From contig NZ_RBVY01000001.1 of assembly GCF_004000215.1 (NCBI RefSeq), forward strand, positions 372,001 to 436,000: a stretch of DNA of 64,000 nt, in the 5' to 3' direction. Position numbers and translations under genes: made by a program. A model generated the notes under the pieces. The model had not been told where the DNA came from and ran no database searches. It worked only from the letters and a program-made list of their open reading frames with translations. Below, one piece after another: positions 1-9,500 of this stretch. The stretch is from Nitratireductor alexandrii (GTDB lineage: Bacteria; Pseudomonadota; Alphaproteobacteria; Rhizobiales; Rhizobiaceae). Each line of letters begins with the position of its first letter. Position 1 is the stretch's first letter.

Positions 1-92
1 AGCTCGATATCCTTGACCACGTCGCTCTGGCCGTAGCGTCGGCCCAATCCCGCCAGAAGCAGGATCGGGTCTTGGGGTGCCGTTGCGTGCAT
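1..92 (-). CDS. ABC transporter ATP-binding protein, N-terminal end only
   Basis: An ATG read from base 92 opens a frame that runs off the left edge. About 30 residues are visible. They contain the first strand of an ABC ATPase nucleotide-binding domain (LLLAGLGRRYG, then VVKDIEL). The Walker motifs lie outside the window. The gene starts three bases after the stop of the solute-binding protein gene, so the two are almost certainly co-transcribed. By family context it would be the ATPase that energises import of the same substrate (PotA-like). The family call rests on a short stretch plus the neighbour. Confidence 0.7.
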   Translation of the reverse strand, partial: MHATAPQDPILLLAGLGRRYGQSDVVKDIE

Positions 93-95
93 CGA

Positions 96-1211
96 TCAGG
101 CTCGCAGGAAGCGCTGGTACTCTTCTTGGATCTGGTCGTAGCTGGCGTGCTCGCCGTCGTCCTGCAGCGGCCAGAACGGGTTGAAGCGGGCACTTTGGAA
201 CAGGCTTTCGAAGTCGCCGTACTGATAGACTTCGCGGTTGACCTGATCGACCAGCGGGACGGCGTCGCTGCTGACGACGGCCTGGGTGAGATCGGACGCC
301 ATCACCGTCTGTCCGCTCGCCGAGATCGCCTGCGACAGTGCCTTGTAGGCGGCGTCGCGGTTGGGCGCACCGCTCGGAATGGCCAGCGTATCCATGAAGA
401 CCATCACGCCTTCCTGCGGGCGTACGAAAGCCAGTTGCTTGTCCTTTTCGGCGGCGAAGGCCACCTGCGCGTCCCAGCCGATCGCCGAAATGACGACCTC
501 GCCGCGAGCGTAAAGGTCGGTCGCCTCGCCGTAGTTGGGCGACAGGGTGCGGGCGTGCTCGCGCTTGATCTTGATCAGAAAGTCGATCGTCTGCTTCAGC
601 TCATCCGGCGTCAGGCGGGTCGGCGTCTTGGTGCCGGTGACGATCGGCGCCCAGGTCGAGATCAGGCCGGTAATGTCGTCGGTAAGCGAGACCTTGCCCT
701 TGTATTCGTCCTTCAGGCAGTCCTTCCACGAGGCCGGTTTGGCGATCGCGGCGGGATCGTAGACCATCGACAAGGTGCCCCAGGTGAAGGGCACGGCGTA
801 GAGCTTGCCGTCCTTGCGGATCGTGTCGACGTCGAGGAATTCGGGGAAGATTTTCTCGATGCCCGGCACGCGCGCTTCGTCGATGGGTTCGACCAGCCCG
901 GCATTGGCCAGGATCGGGATGTGCCCGAAATAGATCGAGATCAGGTCGAGTTGACCGGCCCCGCCGGCCTGCAGCTTGGTGATGATCTCCTCGTTCGAGC
1001 TGATATAGGTGGTCGACAGGTCGATGTCGTTGTTCTTCAGAAAGTCATCGGCCTTGAGGGGGGCATCGTAGCCTTGCCATCCGATCCACGACAATTGCGT
1101 GGCGGCCATGGCCGAACGCGGAAGCGTCAGCATTGCCGCGGCCGCGGTGCCGGCGGCGATGAAGCTGCGGCGGTCGAGGCCGTGGCGCGGTTTGGCGTGA
1201 TTACGTTGCAT
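96..1211 (-). CDS. Tat-exported extracellular solute-binding protein (PotD/PotF-like)
   Basis: This 371-residue protein has a twin-arginine signal (RRSF followed by an Ala-rich core, cleavage near AMA-A, about residue 36). It then has the periplasmic-binding fold of spermidine/putrescine-type ABC importers: the SWIGWQGYD start, YAVPFTWGTLSMVYD in the hinge region and GWDAQVAF in lobe 2. The length is usual for the family. It would capture a polyamine or related cationic substrate in the periplasm and hand it to the transporter whose ATPase begins at base 92. Its start overlaps the tetR stop by 11 bases, so regulator and transporter form one operon. The exact substrate cannot be read from sequence. 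Confidence 0.88.
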   Translation of the reverse strand: MQRNHAKPRHGLDRRSFIAAGTAAAAMLTLPRSAMAATQLSWIGWQGYDAPLKADDFLKNNDIDLSTTYISSNEEIITKLQAGGAGQLDLISIYFGHIPILANAGLVEPIDEARVPGIEKIFPEFLDVDTIRKDGKLYAVPFTWGTLSMVYDPAAIAKPASWKDCLKDEYKGKVSLTDDITGLISTWAPIVTGTKTPTRLTPDELKQTIDFLIKIKREHARTLSPNYGEATDLYARGEVVISAIGWDAQVAFAAEKDKQLAFVRPQEGVMVFMDTLAIPSGAPNRDAAYKALSQAISASGQTVMASDLTQAVVSSDAVPLVDQVNREVYQYGDFESLFQSARFNPFWPLQDDGEHASYDQIQEEYQRFLRA

Positions 1212-1824
1212 TCTTTTCTCCCTGTTGTTGTTCCTGGGGTGTGTTGCGGGCGGCAGGCGTCTCCTTGCCGTAGGTCCATGACTTCAGGCGGGCGAGAACC
1301 GCCGCCTTGAGCATGGGGTCGTAGTTCATCAGGCCGAGGCTTTCCGAGAACCACAGGCCGTCGATCGCCATGCGCACGATCGTGGCGAGCACGGGATCGG
1401 GCGAGTCGGCGATGATGGCGTCCTGGTGGCGGCGGCCCTGGGCCTGGACGGCGGCAAGCCGTTCGGGCGTGTTGGCGAGCGCGGCGGTGATGGCGCCGTT
1501 CACCCGGTCGAAATATTCCCCGGTGAAGGCGTCGCCTTCGTGGGTGGCTGCGATATAGGCGCGCACGGCCCGTCCGCTCGCGTCGGGATCGGAGCCCATC
1601 GCGTGCGACAGCGCGGCGTCGAAGCGCGACACCAGCCGTTCGATCATCGCGGTGATGAGGTCTTCCTTCGAGGCGAAGTGATAAAGCACCGTGCCCTTGG
1701 CGACGCCGGCATCCTTCGAAACCCGGTCGTAGGTGAGGCCGACGAGGCCGTCCCTGGCGACGATGGTCTCGGCGGTGTCCAGCAATTTTTGGACCGTCGG
1801 ATGAGAGGTCTTGCGCTTGCTCAT
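1201..1824 (-). CDS. TetR/AcrR family transcriptional regulator
   Basis: The protein has 207 residues. The N-terminal helix-turn-helix spans about residues 10-60 (VQKLLDTAETIVARDG, then GVAKGTVLYHFASKEDL, the classic TetR recognition helix). A C-terminal ligand-binding domain follows. It is the first gene of the minus-strand transporter operon and overlaps the next gene. A near-perfect palindrome lies only 6 bp upstream of its start, in the intergenic space shared with the divergent bicupin gene. The protein therefore probably represses both itself and the divergent genes until a ligand, perhaps the transported substrate, binds. The ligand is unknown. Confidence 0.9.
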   Translation of the reverse strand: MSKRKTSHPTVQKLLDTAETIVARDGLVGLTYDRVSKDAGVAKGTVLYHFASKEDLITAMIERLVSRFDAALSHAMGSDPDASGRAVRAYIAATHEGDAFTGEYFDRVNGAITAALANTPERLAAVQAQGRRHQDAIIADSPDPVLATIVRMAIDGLWFSESLGLMNYDPMLKAAVLARLKSWTYGKETPAARNTPQEQQQGEKNAT

Positions 1825-1830
1825 AGTTCT

Positions 1831-1852
1831 TTGTACTGTCCGGACGGTACAA
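1831..1852. promoter_or_regulatory. Predicted TetR operator (palindrome)
   Basis: A 22-bp inverted repeat has outer arms TTGTAC and GTACAA around a TGTCCGGACG core. Only one mismatched pair is seen. It sits between the divergent tetR (start 1824) and bicupin (start 1907) genes, where a TetR dimer would block both promoters. The assignment is inferred from symmetry and position. Confidence 0.7.
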
Positions 1853-1906
1853 AAACAAGGGGCGATCCGCTCGCGCCTTGAAACACCCTTCAGCGGAGAG
1901 TTTCCA

Positions 1907-2767
1907 ATGGGCTACAAATCGTCGCCGCGGCCTGTTTTCGACAGGCCGACCCACATCCCCTATGCCGAGGTTACGCGTCATGTGTGGGGCGATGCCGGAG
2001 CCGGACTGGTCGACGACCTGATCTACGCCTCCACCGACAAGATCCACCAGCTCGTCTTCAGCCTGGCCGGCGGCACGGGTTTCAAACATTCGGAAGATTA
2101 CCGCACCGTGTTCGGCGCCGACGAGGTGCTTTACGTGCTGTCGGGCACGTTCGGCGCGGCCAATCCGGAAACCGGCGAGGTTCGCATCGTCCAGGAAGGC
2201 GAGGCGATCTTCTTCCGCAAGGACACCTGGCATCACGGTTTCAGCCTGTCCGACAAGCCGGTGCGCGTGCTCGAATATTTCTCGCCGCCGCCGTCGACCG
2301 GCACGTCGGGCGTCTATGCCCGCACCCGTCCCTATCTCGAACAGTCGACCTATCGCCAGGAGCGTTTCATCGGCCGCTGGCCGATGGCCGCCGACGAGGA
2401 AAAGCAGACCGCGACCATCAAGACCTTGCGCGACGCGGACCTGCTTTGGGAACTCGACCCCGAGGATCAGGGTGTCATCACCGGCCTTTACGCGGCCACG
2501 GAACATCTGGAAAGCGGCAAGACGACCGTGCTGCCTGGGCGCAAATCCTCGATGATCACCCGCAAGGGCGACGAATGTCTCTATGTGCTTTCGGGCTGCC
2601 TGCATGTCCTGTGCCCGGACAGGGAAGGCCAGGTCTGGTTCGAGCTCAATCCGGGCGACGGCTTCTTCTTTCCCGACGGCACGCGCCACCAATACGCCAA
2701 TCTGCGCGGCGAACCGGCAAGCTTCGTCTTCGGTGTCGGCCCCGGACTGGGCGACAAGGGCGTGTGA
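1907..2767 (+). CDS. Two-domain cupin (bicupin) protein
   Basis: The ATG at 1907 is chosen because GGAGAG lies 6 bases upstream; an upstream in-frame extension reads through the operator and is unlikely. The protein has 286 residues and two cupin barrels. The first (about residues 40-130) has GTGFKHSEDYR and DEVLYVLSGTFG, then a WHHGF motif. The second (about 190-280) has KGDECLYVLSGCLH and PDGTRHQYANL. Both retain His residues that could hold a metal. Bicupins include dioxygenases, isomerases and binding proteins. Here the gene lies 11 bp ahead of a ROK kinase gene and opposite a transporter, which suggests carbohydrate or small-molecule metabolism. The reaction is not known. Confidence 0.82.
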   Translation: MGYKSSPRPVFDRPTHIPYAEVTRHVWGDAGAGLVDDLIYASTDKIHQLVFSLAGGTGFKHSEDYRTVFGADEVLYVLSGTFGAANPETGEVRIVQEGEAIFFRKDTWHHGFSLSDKPVRVLEYFSPPPSTGTSGVYARTRPYLEQSTYRQERFIGRWPMAADEEKQTATIKTLRDADLLWELDPEDQGVITGLYAATEHLESGKTTVLPGRKSSMITRKGDECLYVLSGCLHVLCPDREGQVWFELNPGDGFFFPDGTRHQYANLRGEPASFVFGVGPGLGDKGV

Positions 2768-2778
2768 GCTGACGGCGC

Positions 2779-3675
2779 ATGAACGCAATCGGTATCGACG
2801 TCGGCGGCAGCAAGACCGTCATCGGTCTGGTCGACACCGTCAGCGGACGGGTCGACCGTACCGTGCGGTTGGAAACCCCGGCGCGCGCGCGTGCCGGGAG
2901 CGATTTTCTCCGCCGTGTGGCCGACGAGGCGCGGGCGCTGTCGGCTGATGCCGCGGTTCCGCTGGGGGTCGGCATCTGCGAGGCCGTCGATACGGCCGGC
3001 GAGATCGTCAGCGCCCATCGCGTTCCGTGGACGACGGCGGAGTTGCGCGCGGCCTTTTCGTTCGCGCCGGCCTTGACGATCGATTCCGATGTCCGCGCCG
3101 CGGCCGTGGCCGAGGCGTGTTTCGGCGTCGGACGCGGACTGGGCGACTGGCTTTACGCCAATGCCGGGACCGGCATTGCCAGCGTCGTGATGCGCGGCGC
3201 CGTGCCTTATTTAGGGTGTCGCGGCCGGGCGATGGGGCTTGGCATGAGCCACCTGGTCGAGGAGGACGCGCGCCGCGAGCCGCTCAGCGTCGAAGACATT
3301 GCCGGCGGCGCGGGCATGTTGGCGCGCGCGCGTGCGGCCGGCCTGGCCGTGCCATCCGTGGCCGCGCTGATCGCCGAGGCGGAAGCGAACGAGCCGGGCG
3401 CGCACGGTGTTGTCGCCGGCGCCGGCGCGCTGCTGGGCCGCGCACTGGGCTTCCTGGCCAATGTGCTCGATCCCGAAGTGGTCGTTCTGGGCGGCGGGAT
3501 GCCGTCGGCGAGCCCGACCTATCTCGCCGCATGCAGGCGCGCGCTCGACGCAAGCCTGTGGCGCCCGGCGCCACTGTGCCCTGAGCTGCGGGTGGCCGGG
3601 CTCGGCCCCGAATCGGGCCTCGTCGGCGCGGCGCTGCTGGCCGCACCGCAGGAAAAAGGTGCCGCACCGGCCTGA
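2779..3675 (+). CDS. ROK family protein (sugar kinase-like)
   Basis: The 298-residue protein has the N-terminal ATP phosphate-binding loop GIDVGGSKT, a candidate catalytic Asp in the SDVRAAAVAE helix, GTGIASVVM, and the adenosine-loop signature VVVLGGGM near residue 240. No N-terminal DNA-binding domain is present, so it is of the kinase rather than the repressor type. The usual ROK zinc motif (several Cys after the GEIGH region) is absent; the corresponding stretch reads GLGMSH. It follows the bicupin gene by 11 bp and is probably co-transcribed. The substrate is most likely a hexose or an N-acetylated hexose derivative, but this is inference. Confidence 0.85.
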   Translation: MNAIGIDVGGSKTVIGLVDTVSGRVDRTVRLETPARARAGSDFLRRVADEARALSADAAVPLGVGICEAVDTAGEIVSAHRVPWTTAELRAAFSFAPALTIDSDVRAAAVAEACFGVGRGLGDWLYANAGTGIASVVMRGAVPYLGCRGRAMGLGMSHLVEEDARREPLSVEDIAGGAGMLARARAAGLAVPSVAALIAEAEANEPGAHGVVAGAGALLGRALGFLANVLDPEVVVLGGGMPSASPTYLAACRRALDASLWRPAPLCPELRVAGLGPESGLVGAALLAAPQEKGAAPA

Positions 3676-3731
3676 AGCGCCATCGCCGTGCCTGGAACCC
3701 GGCCTCCACCGGCGGGGCGACCTCTCCCGCT

Positions 3732-3767
3732 GTCGCGGTTGGCCTGCGATTTCTGAACTGCTGGCCT
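3732..3767 (+). repeat. Degenerate terminal CRISPR repeat
   Basis: This copy differs from the consensus at position 3 (T to C) and position 32 (A to G). The second change alters the conserved A of the predicted -10 box. Degeneration usually marks the oldest, non-adapting end of an array, so the growing end is more likely the cas2-proximal one. Confidence 0.85.
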
Positions 3768-5087
3768 ACTCGCATGTGACACAGGAAGACTTACGTGGTT
3801 GCGGTTGGCCTGCGATTTCTGAACTGCTAGCCTCGAAATTGAAGGCGAAAACGTGGCCGGGGCGTTGCGGTTGGCCTGCGATTTCTGAACTGCTAGCCTC
3901 GTTGAAGCGTGAGATGGCTCGCGCCATCCGTTGCGGTTGGCCTGCGATTTCTGAACTGCTAGCCTGGGGCATCGGCGCGAATGCTGCCGGTTTCCGTTGC
4001 GGTTGGCCTGCGATTTCTGAACTGCTAGCCTGACACTTTCAACGACGTTCAACGGCCAATCGTTGCGGTTGGCCTGCGATTTCTGAACTGCTAGCCTCGA
4101 GTTTCGCCCCGCCAGCTACGTGACCGGGTTGCGGTTGGCCTGCGATTTCTGAACTGCTAGCCTCGTCGCTGCACGCCCCTACCTCTCCTTCATGTTGCGG
4201 TTGGCCTGCGATTTCTGAACTGCTAGCCTCCTTCCACATAAACCTTGGAACCCTTTTTCGTTGCGGTTGGCCTGCGATTTCTGAACTGCTAGCCTCCGAA
4301 ATGGATGCTATCGCCAGGCACTGCAGTTGCGGTTGGCCTGCGATTTCTGAACTGCTAGCCTTGAAACCTACAACGGGGCGCCGCTTTCATTGTTGCGGTT
4401 GGCCTGCGATTTCTGAACTGCTAGCCTGCTCGCAGCGGTTTACCGACAAGTCCACATGTTGCGGTTGGCCTGCGATTTCTGAACTGCTAGCCTCACCCAC
4501 ACACGTTCTTGAACGGGGCGCATGTTGCGGTTGGCCTGCGATTTCTGAACTGCTAGCCTCGACCGTCAAATCGGTATGGGGCACGCTCGGTTGCGGTTGG
4601 CCTGCGATTTCTGAACTGCTAGCCTCAACCGCGTCATCTTCGCGGACGTTACTATGTTGCGGTTGGCCTGCGATTTCTGAACTGCTAGCCTCCGAGGCCC
4701 GGCAGGAGCATCGAGATGCGGGTTGCGGTTGGCCTGCGATTTCTGAACTGCTAGCCTGATGGCTGCCGGCTACCGCATCCTCGCGCCGTTGCGGTTGGCC
4801 TGCGATTTCTGAACTGCTAGCCTCGATCATAGCGCCCATCCATTCGTCCAGCGGTTGCGGTTGGCCTGCGATTTCTGAACTGCTAGCCTGACCATGGGGC
4901 TGATGGGGCTCGCCCCCCTGTTGCGGTTGGCCTGCGATTTCTGAACTGCTAGCCTGGAGAGCCGGATTGGTGACGCCCGCGCGTGGTTGCGGTTGGCCTG
5001 CGATTTCTGAACTGCTAGCCTGACGCCGGGCTTGCATTGCAGAGCCCGACCGTTGCGGTTGGCCTGCGATTTCTGAACTGCTAGCCT
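3732..5087 (+). CRISPR. Type II-C CRISPR array, 21 repeats and 20 spacers
   Basis: A 36-bp repeat begins GTTGCGGTTGGCCTGCG and ends CTGAACTGCTAGCCT. It recurs every 66 bp from 3732 to 5052, leaving twenty spacers of exactly 30 bp. All copies agree except the first (3732-3767), which has two changes, one of them turning TAGCCT into TGGCCT. The tracrRNA anti-repeat at 10116-10143 is complementary to the plus-strand repeat, so crRNAs are read from the plus strand towards cas2. Each repeat ends in an extended -10 like TGCTAGCCT, with TTGGCC 17 bp before TAGCCT. This matches the repeat-embedded promoters known from Neisseria and Campylobacter type II-C arrays. Confidence 0.98.
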
Positions 5088-5159
5088 GGATGACGCCCCA
5101 AAACTCTGTTCCGGCAGGGATTTTGGGGGGGGATCCGGCTGCAAAACACGTCATTTTTG
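5088..5159. other. Spacer-free flank between last repeat and cas2 (possible leader)
   Basis: After the last perfect repeat there are 72 bp before the cas2 stop, with a run of eight G at about 5125-5132 and a short T-rich stretch. No further repeat follows. If the 3732 end is the old end, this is where a leader and adaptation site would be expected. No conserved leader motif can be named from one sequence. Confidence 0.4.
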
Positions 5160-5534
5160 CTAGAAAAGGGCGATTTGTTCCGGGTTTTTCTTGCGGATTC
5201 GGCGGCTTTGATCGCTAAATCTGACGATGTTTTCATATTGGCGGTCGGTAAACTGAAAGATAAAGACATCGCCGCGCTCTGGAAGGTTGCATTCGATGCG
5301 CCGAGCATAGGTGTCGAACTGGTCCTGCCCGTTGACCAGCCTAAGATAGTTCGAAAGCTGGCTCATCTCAAAGCCTTGATCGAGCAGGAATCCGCGGAAT
5401 TTTGTCGCCTGCGCCCGGTGCTTTTTCGTGTCTACCGGCAAGTCGAAAGTCACGAGCATCCACATCAGCCTGTAAGCGGACATATAGGACGGCTGCGTCC
5501 GCTCTCCCCGTTTCTGCGTATAAAGCGTGGTCAT
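5160..5534 (-). CDS. cas2: CRISPR-associated endoribonuclease Cas2
   Basis: The start is set at base 5534, where ATGA overlaps the cas1 stop; a longer upstream extension inside cas1 is unlikely. The product has 124 residues. Cas2 hallmarks are the strand RLMWMLVTFDLPV with the conserved Asp (about residue 31), FRGFLLDQGFEMSQLSNYLR, and the C-terminal strand DVFIFQFTDRQYENI. An internal Met at residue 18 is an alternative start giving the more usual length. Cas2 forms the central dimer of the Cas1-Cas2 integrase that inserts new spacers. It is the last gene of the cas9-cas1-cas2 operon. Confidence 0.95.
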   Translation of the reverse strand: MTTLYTQKRGERTQPSYMSAYRLMWMLVTFDLPVDTKKHRAQATKFRGFLLDQGFEMSQLSNYLRLVNGQDQFDTYARRIECNLPERGDVFIFQFTDRQYENIVRFSDQSRRIRKKNPEQIALF

Positions 5535-6457
5535 GTCGCGTCGCCCCGACGCGCCAGGCCCGCCATCGTCAGCGGTTCCGGTGGCACGGGCAGGTCGAAA
5601 TCGTCTTCGGCGCCGCAAGATCGGCCTGCAAGTTGCTGGGCGAGGCGCGCGGCGTGAACGTGAAGCGGGCTCATCCCGCGCGGCGCGAGCAGGTCAAGGG
5701 CGGTCAGGGCCGCAAGCGCGGACTTGGCCTGGGAGGAGACATCCAGGCAACCATCCTGCACCAGATTGTAGACGGCCCGGTCGACAAGCGGGCGATAAGG
5801 CTCCATCAGGTCGTCGGCGAGCGCGAACGCATTGCCGCGATTGGCATGATGAAGTCCAATGGAGGGGTGAAGCCCGGCCGCGCAGATCGCCCGGCTCAGC
5901 GTCGCGCGTAGCACGGTATAGCCGTAATTGAGCAGGGAATTGGCACCCTCCGCCGCCCGGTCGCGGCGGAAATCCGGTCCCATGAGCGCTTGCCAATAGC
6001 GCCGCGCAGCCTGGGCCTCGACATTGTCCGGGTCGCCGGAGCGTACTTTACGCGCCAGCATGGCGAAAGCGCCCGGCTCCGCGCCGACTGAGGCCAGTAC
6101 CGAACCCTGCATGCGTATTTTCGCCACGACGATGTCGCGCCATATGCGCTTGGCCAGCGGACGCGGCGCATTTGCCTGCGCGTTCAGCCGCGCGCCCTGC
6201 AGGTGGTTGCCTGCCACCGGCCAGACGCAGGCCACCGGAGCATGGTTCTGCGCGCACAGGACGACGGGAACAGCCCGTTCCGAAAGGCGAGTGAACACGG
6301 TATTGGACCAGGTCAGACCGTGCGCGTGGGCGATGACGCCGCCAATATCGTCGAGCGCGATGCGCCCGACCTCCTCGCGGTCCCGGCGGACCGTGAGAAA
6401 GCCGCGATGAACGGCCACATGCAGGCCTTCGCTGGACAGATCAACCACGCGCAGCAT
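5531..6457 (-). CDS. cas1: CRISPR-associated endonuclease/integrase Cas1 (type II)
   Basis: The protein has 308 residues, normal for type II-C Cas1. The N-terminal beta domain (about 1-80) is followed by the alpha-helical catalytic domain. Metal-binding residues are visible: Glu147 in NVEAQAARRYW, a His at 203/204 in SIGLHHANRGNAF, and Asp216 and Glu219 in ADDLMEPYRP. It joins protospacer DNA to the leader-repeat junction together with Cas2. It overlaps cas2 by four bases and follows cas9 after 54 bp, so all three are one transcription unit. No csn2 or cas4 is present, which defines subtype II-C. Confidence 0.97.
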   Translation of the reverse strand: MLRVVDLSSEGLHVAVHRGFLTVRRDREEVGRIALDDIGGVIAHAHGLTWSNTVFTRLSERAVPVVLCAQNHAPVACVWPVAGNHLQGARLNAQANAPRPLAKRIWRDIVVAKIRMQGSVLASVGAEPGAFAMLARKVRSGDPDNVEAQAARRYWQALMGPDFRRDRAAEGANSLLNYGYTVLRATLSRAICAAGLHPSIGLHHANRGNAFALADDLMEPYRPLVDRAVYNLVQDGCLDVSSQAKSALAALTALDLLAPRGMSPLHVHAARLAQQLAGRSCGAEDDFDLPVPPEPLTMAGLARRGDAT

Positions 6458-6511
6458 GGCCGAAACCTACCACTTTAGCGTGTCGCGCGCCCGGCGAGGC
6501 TGTGCCTTTGG

Positions 6512-9500
6512 TTAACCGTCGCGCCTTTCCCACCAGGCGCCGGGATCGAGCACTTGGCCGATCTCGTCGATGCGCACTTGGCGCGCCCTGTTCTTTCTCA
6601 GGCTGGACGCACTGAGATAGACATATTTGAAGGGGTCGCCCTTGTCGGCATCGCGCCCCTTCAGGGAGCCGGCCTCGTTGTGGTCGGCCAGTGTCAACGA
6701 ACCGGCTTCCGAGAACTTCACCACGCGCAGGATGCGGCGACCGTTCTCGCCATCGAGAGCGACCATGTCGCCCTGCTTGAGGCTCAGCACTTTCTTGGCG
6801 GTGGGATGCTGCAATCGTATCGCCGACTGCCAACCGGGCTGGTGGGCATCGAAGGTGGACACGACTTCGCTCGCCCACTTGCCGTCCGGTCCCTGCCACA
6901 CGTCGAAGCTGTGATTGCTGTCGCCCTTGTAGCCTTTGTAGACCCGCCCCTTGCGGTCGCGGATCGGGATCGTCTTCAACGGCTCGACGACGCGCACATG
7001 GCGGATGGATTTGAACTTGGCGTCGTTGCTCACGAAATTCAGCACGGCCTCCTCGAAGGCCTTGCCCTCAAGATCGCGCGTGGCCTCCCACAGCCGGTCG
7101 CGCAGTTCCGAGTGGCCATGGTCGTTGGCGCGGATCTTCATGATGTCGCCAGGCTTCTTGATGTCGGTGATCGCGATACGGCGCACGACCAGATCGTTGC
7201 CTTTCTCGTCCTTCTGCCCGGTCGGGCCATAGGCGGTATCGTTGTGCAGCTTTCCGGCAGTCTGCCCGCGGCCCTTGGCATAACCGGCGCGGCCGACGGT
7301 GCCGTGATCCGGCTTGTGGGAGACGGTGATGTCGTGGACGGCCTTGCGCAGATCGTCGCGGAAACAGGGCCAGGGCGGCGCGATCCTTTCCACCACGCGC
7401 TCCGCGCCGCGTTCCTCGGCGGAGGCCGAGGCGGTCGCCAGTTTCTGGATCAGGGACCGGGTGGTACACGCGATCACCACCGCGTCGATGGCGTGGTGCC
7501 GATGGTCGAGACGGTTTTTCGGTTTGGTCACGTCGGCGCCGGCGATGTTGTGGTCGTAGAGCAGGGCGTTGAGGTCCCATTGCCGGCGCAGCATCTCGGT
7601 CATCCGACCGGGCAGGGCCCGTACCCGCGAATGGCGCTTGAAAACCCCGTCCGGGTCGACCTGCTCGGCCCCGTAGAGGCTCGCCAGATAGGTCAAGGCC
7701 AGGCGCGAAATATATTGCATGTCGATCAGCTGCCGGGCGAGGAAACCTTCCTCCTCGCCGAAACGCGCCATCGCGTCCTCGGCAAACCGCCACTGTTTGT
7801 TCTTCGGCAGCGTGGCCGCGCGGGCGAGGATCTCGGGATAGCGCGCCTTCCATTGCGGTACGTCGGCGGGCGCGCGGTTCTTCTTCTCGCGATTGCACGC
7901 CGTGCAGCACAGCAGCCGGTTCGCCTTGCTGTCGTCCAGCGTCTTCGAATAGGGCAGGATGTGATCGATATCGCTCTCCCCGTTGAAGAGCATGTGGCAT
8001 GCAATCGGCTTGCCGCAATAGGTGCAGACGCGGTTCTCCGGCTTCTGGTTCAACTCCTCCCACAATTCCAGCCGCAGACGGTTGTAACCGGTATTCGCCT
8101 GGCCATGGGTCTCGACCAGTTTCTTACCGCGTTCGATCGCCGCCTTGGTGTTGCGGCCGATGGTTCGGTTGATTTCCTCGCGCTGCTTCTCGTTCAGCTT
8201 CAACTCGCGGCCGACCTCGATGGCGATGCGATCCGGCTTGCCGTGCCTGGCGATCAACGCGTTGACCACCCGGCGCAACTGATTCAGCGCGATGTGCACC
8301 GTCGGATTGGTGATGCGGCCCATGCGCTCGTCGTAGGGATCGTCCGGCTCCCCGGTTCCCGGCGGAATGTGGCGTTCCAGAACGTCTTGGTATTTCGGCA
8401 AGCGCGCGGCGCCCCGACGGTTCGGATCGACTTCGGAATTGGTCCGGCCGTAAACTTTTTTCGCAGCCGCCGCCTCGGTGATGACAAAACCGTTCTCGTC
8501 GACCTCGTTTTCCATTGCGTCGATGAGCGCGGCCAGCGCCGACGGACCGAGCCGGCCGAAGCCGTCGGGAATCGGAATGTCGGCCACCGCTTTCGCGCGC
8601 GCCTCGTCCAGCCCGGCCTGCGTGCGCAGCCATTGCACGAGTTGCGTGTGGTCGGGCTCGGTGCGCAGCATTTCGCTGACTTTCGCCTGCTCGTCCGCCG
8701 GCATGTCAGCCCATCGGGTGCCGAAACAGTCCGGCCGCGTCATGCGAAAATGGATCACATCGCCTTCGAGGTCGGTGCGGTTGTCCGTCTCCTTGTTGAA
8801 ACGCACCTCCTTGCCGAGGCCAAGCTGCTTCTTCAGTTTGGAGAACGGCATCTTGCCCTGCTTGTTGAGGCCGGTGCGCAGCGCCAGCACCAGGATGTCG
8901 CGCTGTTCCGGCGCCAGCTTGATATGCCGCTGGTCCTCGCCGATGATCTCCAGCTCGTTGATCTCTTTCAAAAGCCGGAATTTCTGGAACAGCGGATGCG
9001 CCCTGGCGAGCCGGCTTTCGGCCGGATTGTAGGAACATTTGCCCGGTTTCACCGGCTTCAGCGGGCGCTGGAAAAACACCGTGTCGCGAATATTGTCGAC
9101 CACGGCATCGTCCAGCAGCTTCGGATGGAAGCGCTTCTGGCAACGCATGATCAGGTCGAATTCGCGTTCCAGTGCGGCGCGCGAGGGGTAGAAATCGTAA
9201 CCCTTGCCGTCGGCGGTCATGCGTGCGCGCACCGACAGCCCGCGCGCGCGGCGCATGTGCAGCCATTCGCCGAAGGTGCGCGCCTTTGCCTCCATCATCT
9301 GCGCGTCCAAAGCGCTGATGGCTGTCGCGATCTTGCCCTGTTCGGCATCGTTGCTGTCGGTTTTCCTGTTGCTCTTGAACCCACGGCGCTGGTTGAGGTG
9401 GAAAATCGCGCGGCCGATCTCGTGCGGCGTCAGCGCCTTGTCGAGCGCCCGGGCGCGCAACGCATAGACGGACGTCGACAGATCGCCGCCCGCGCCATCG

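Noticed and set aside
4301-4759. Long open frames with 22-residue repeats (for example CGWPAISELLA) through the CRISPR array on both strands
   Set aside because: The 66-bp period is a multiple of three, so any stop-free repeat keeps its frame. The sequence is a CRISPR array with matching tracrRNA, not a repeat protein gene.
5088-5117. A twenty-first 30-bp spacer after the last repeat
   Set aside because: No repeat, even a degenerate one, follows at 5118.
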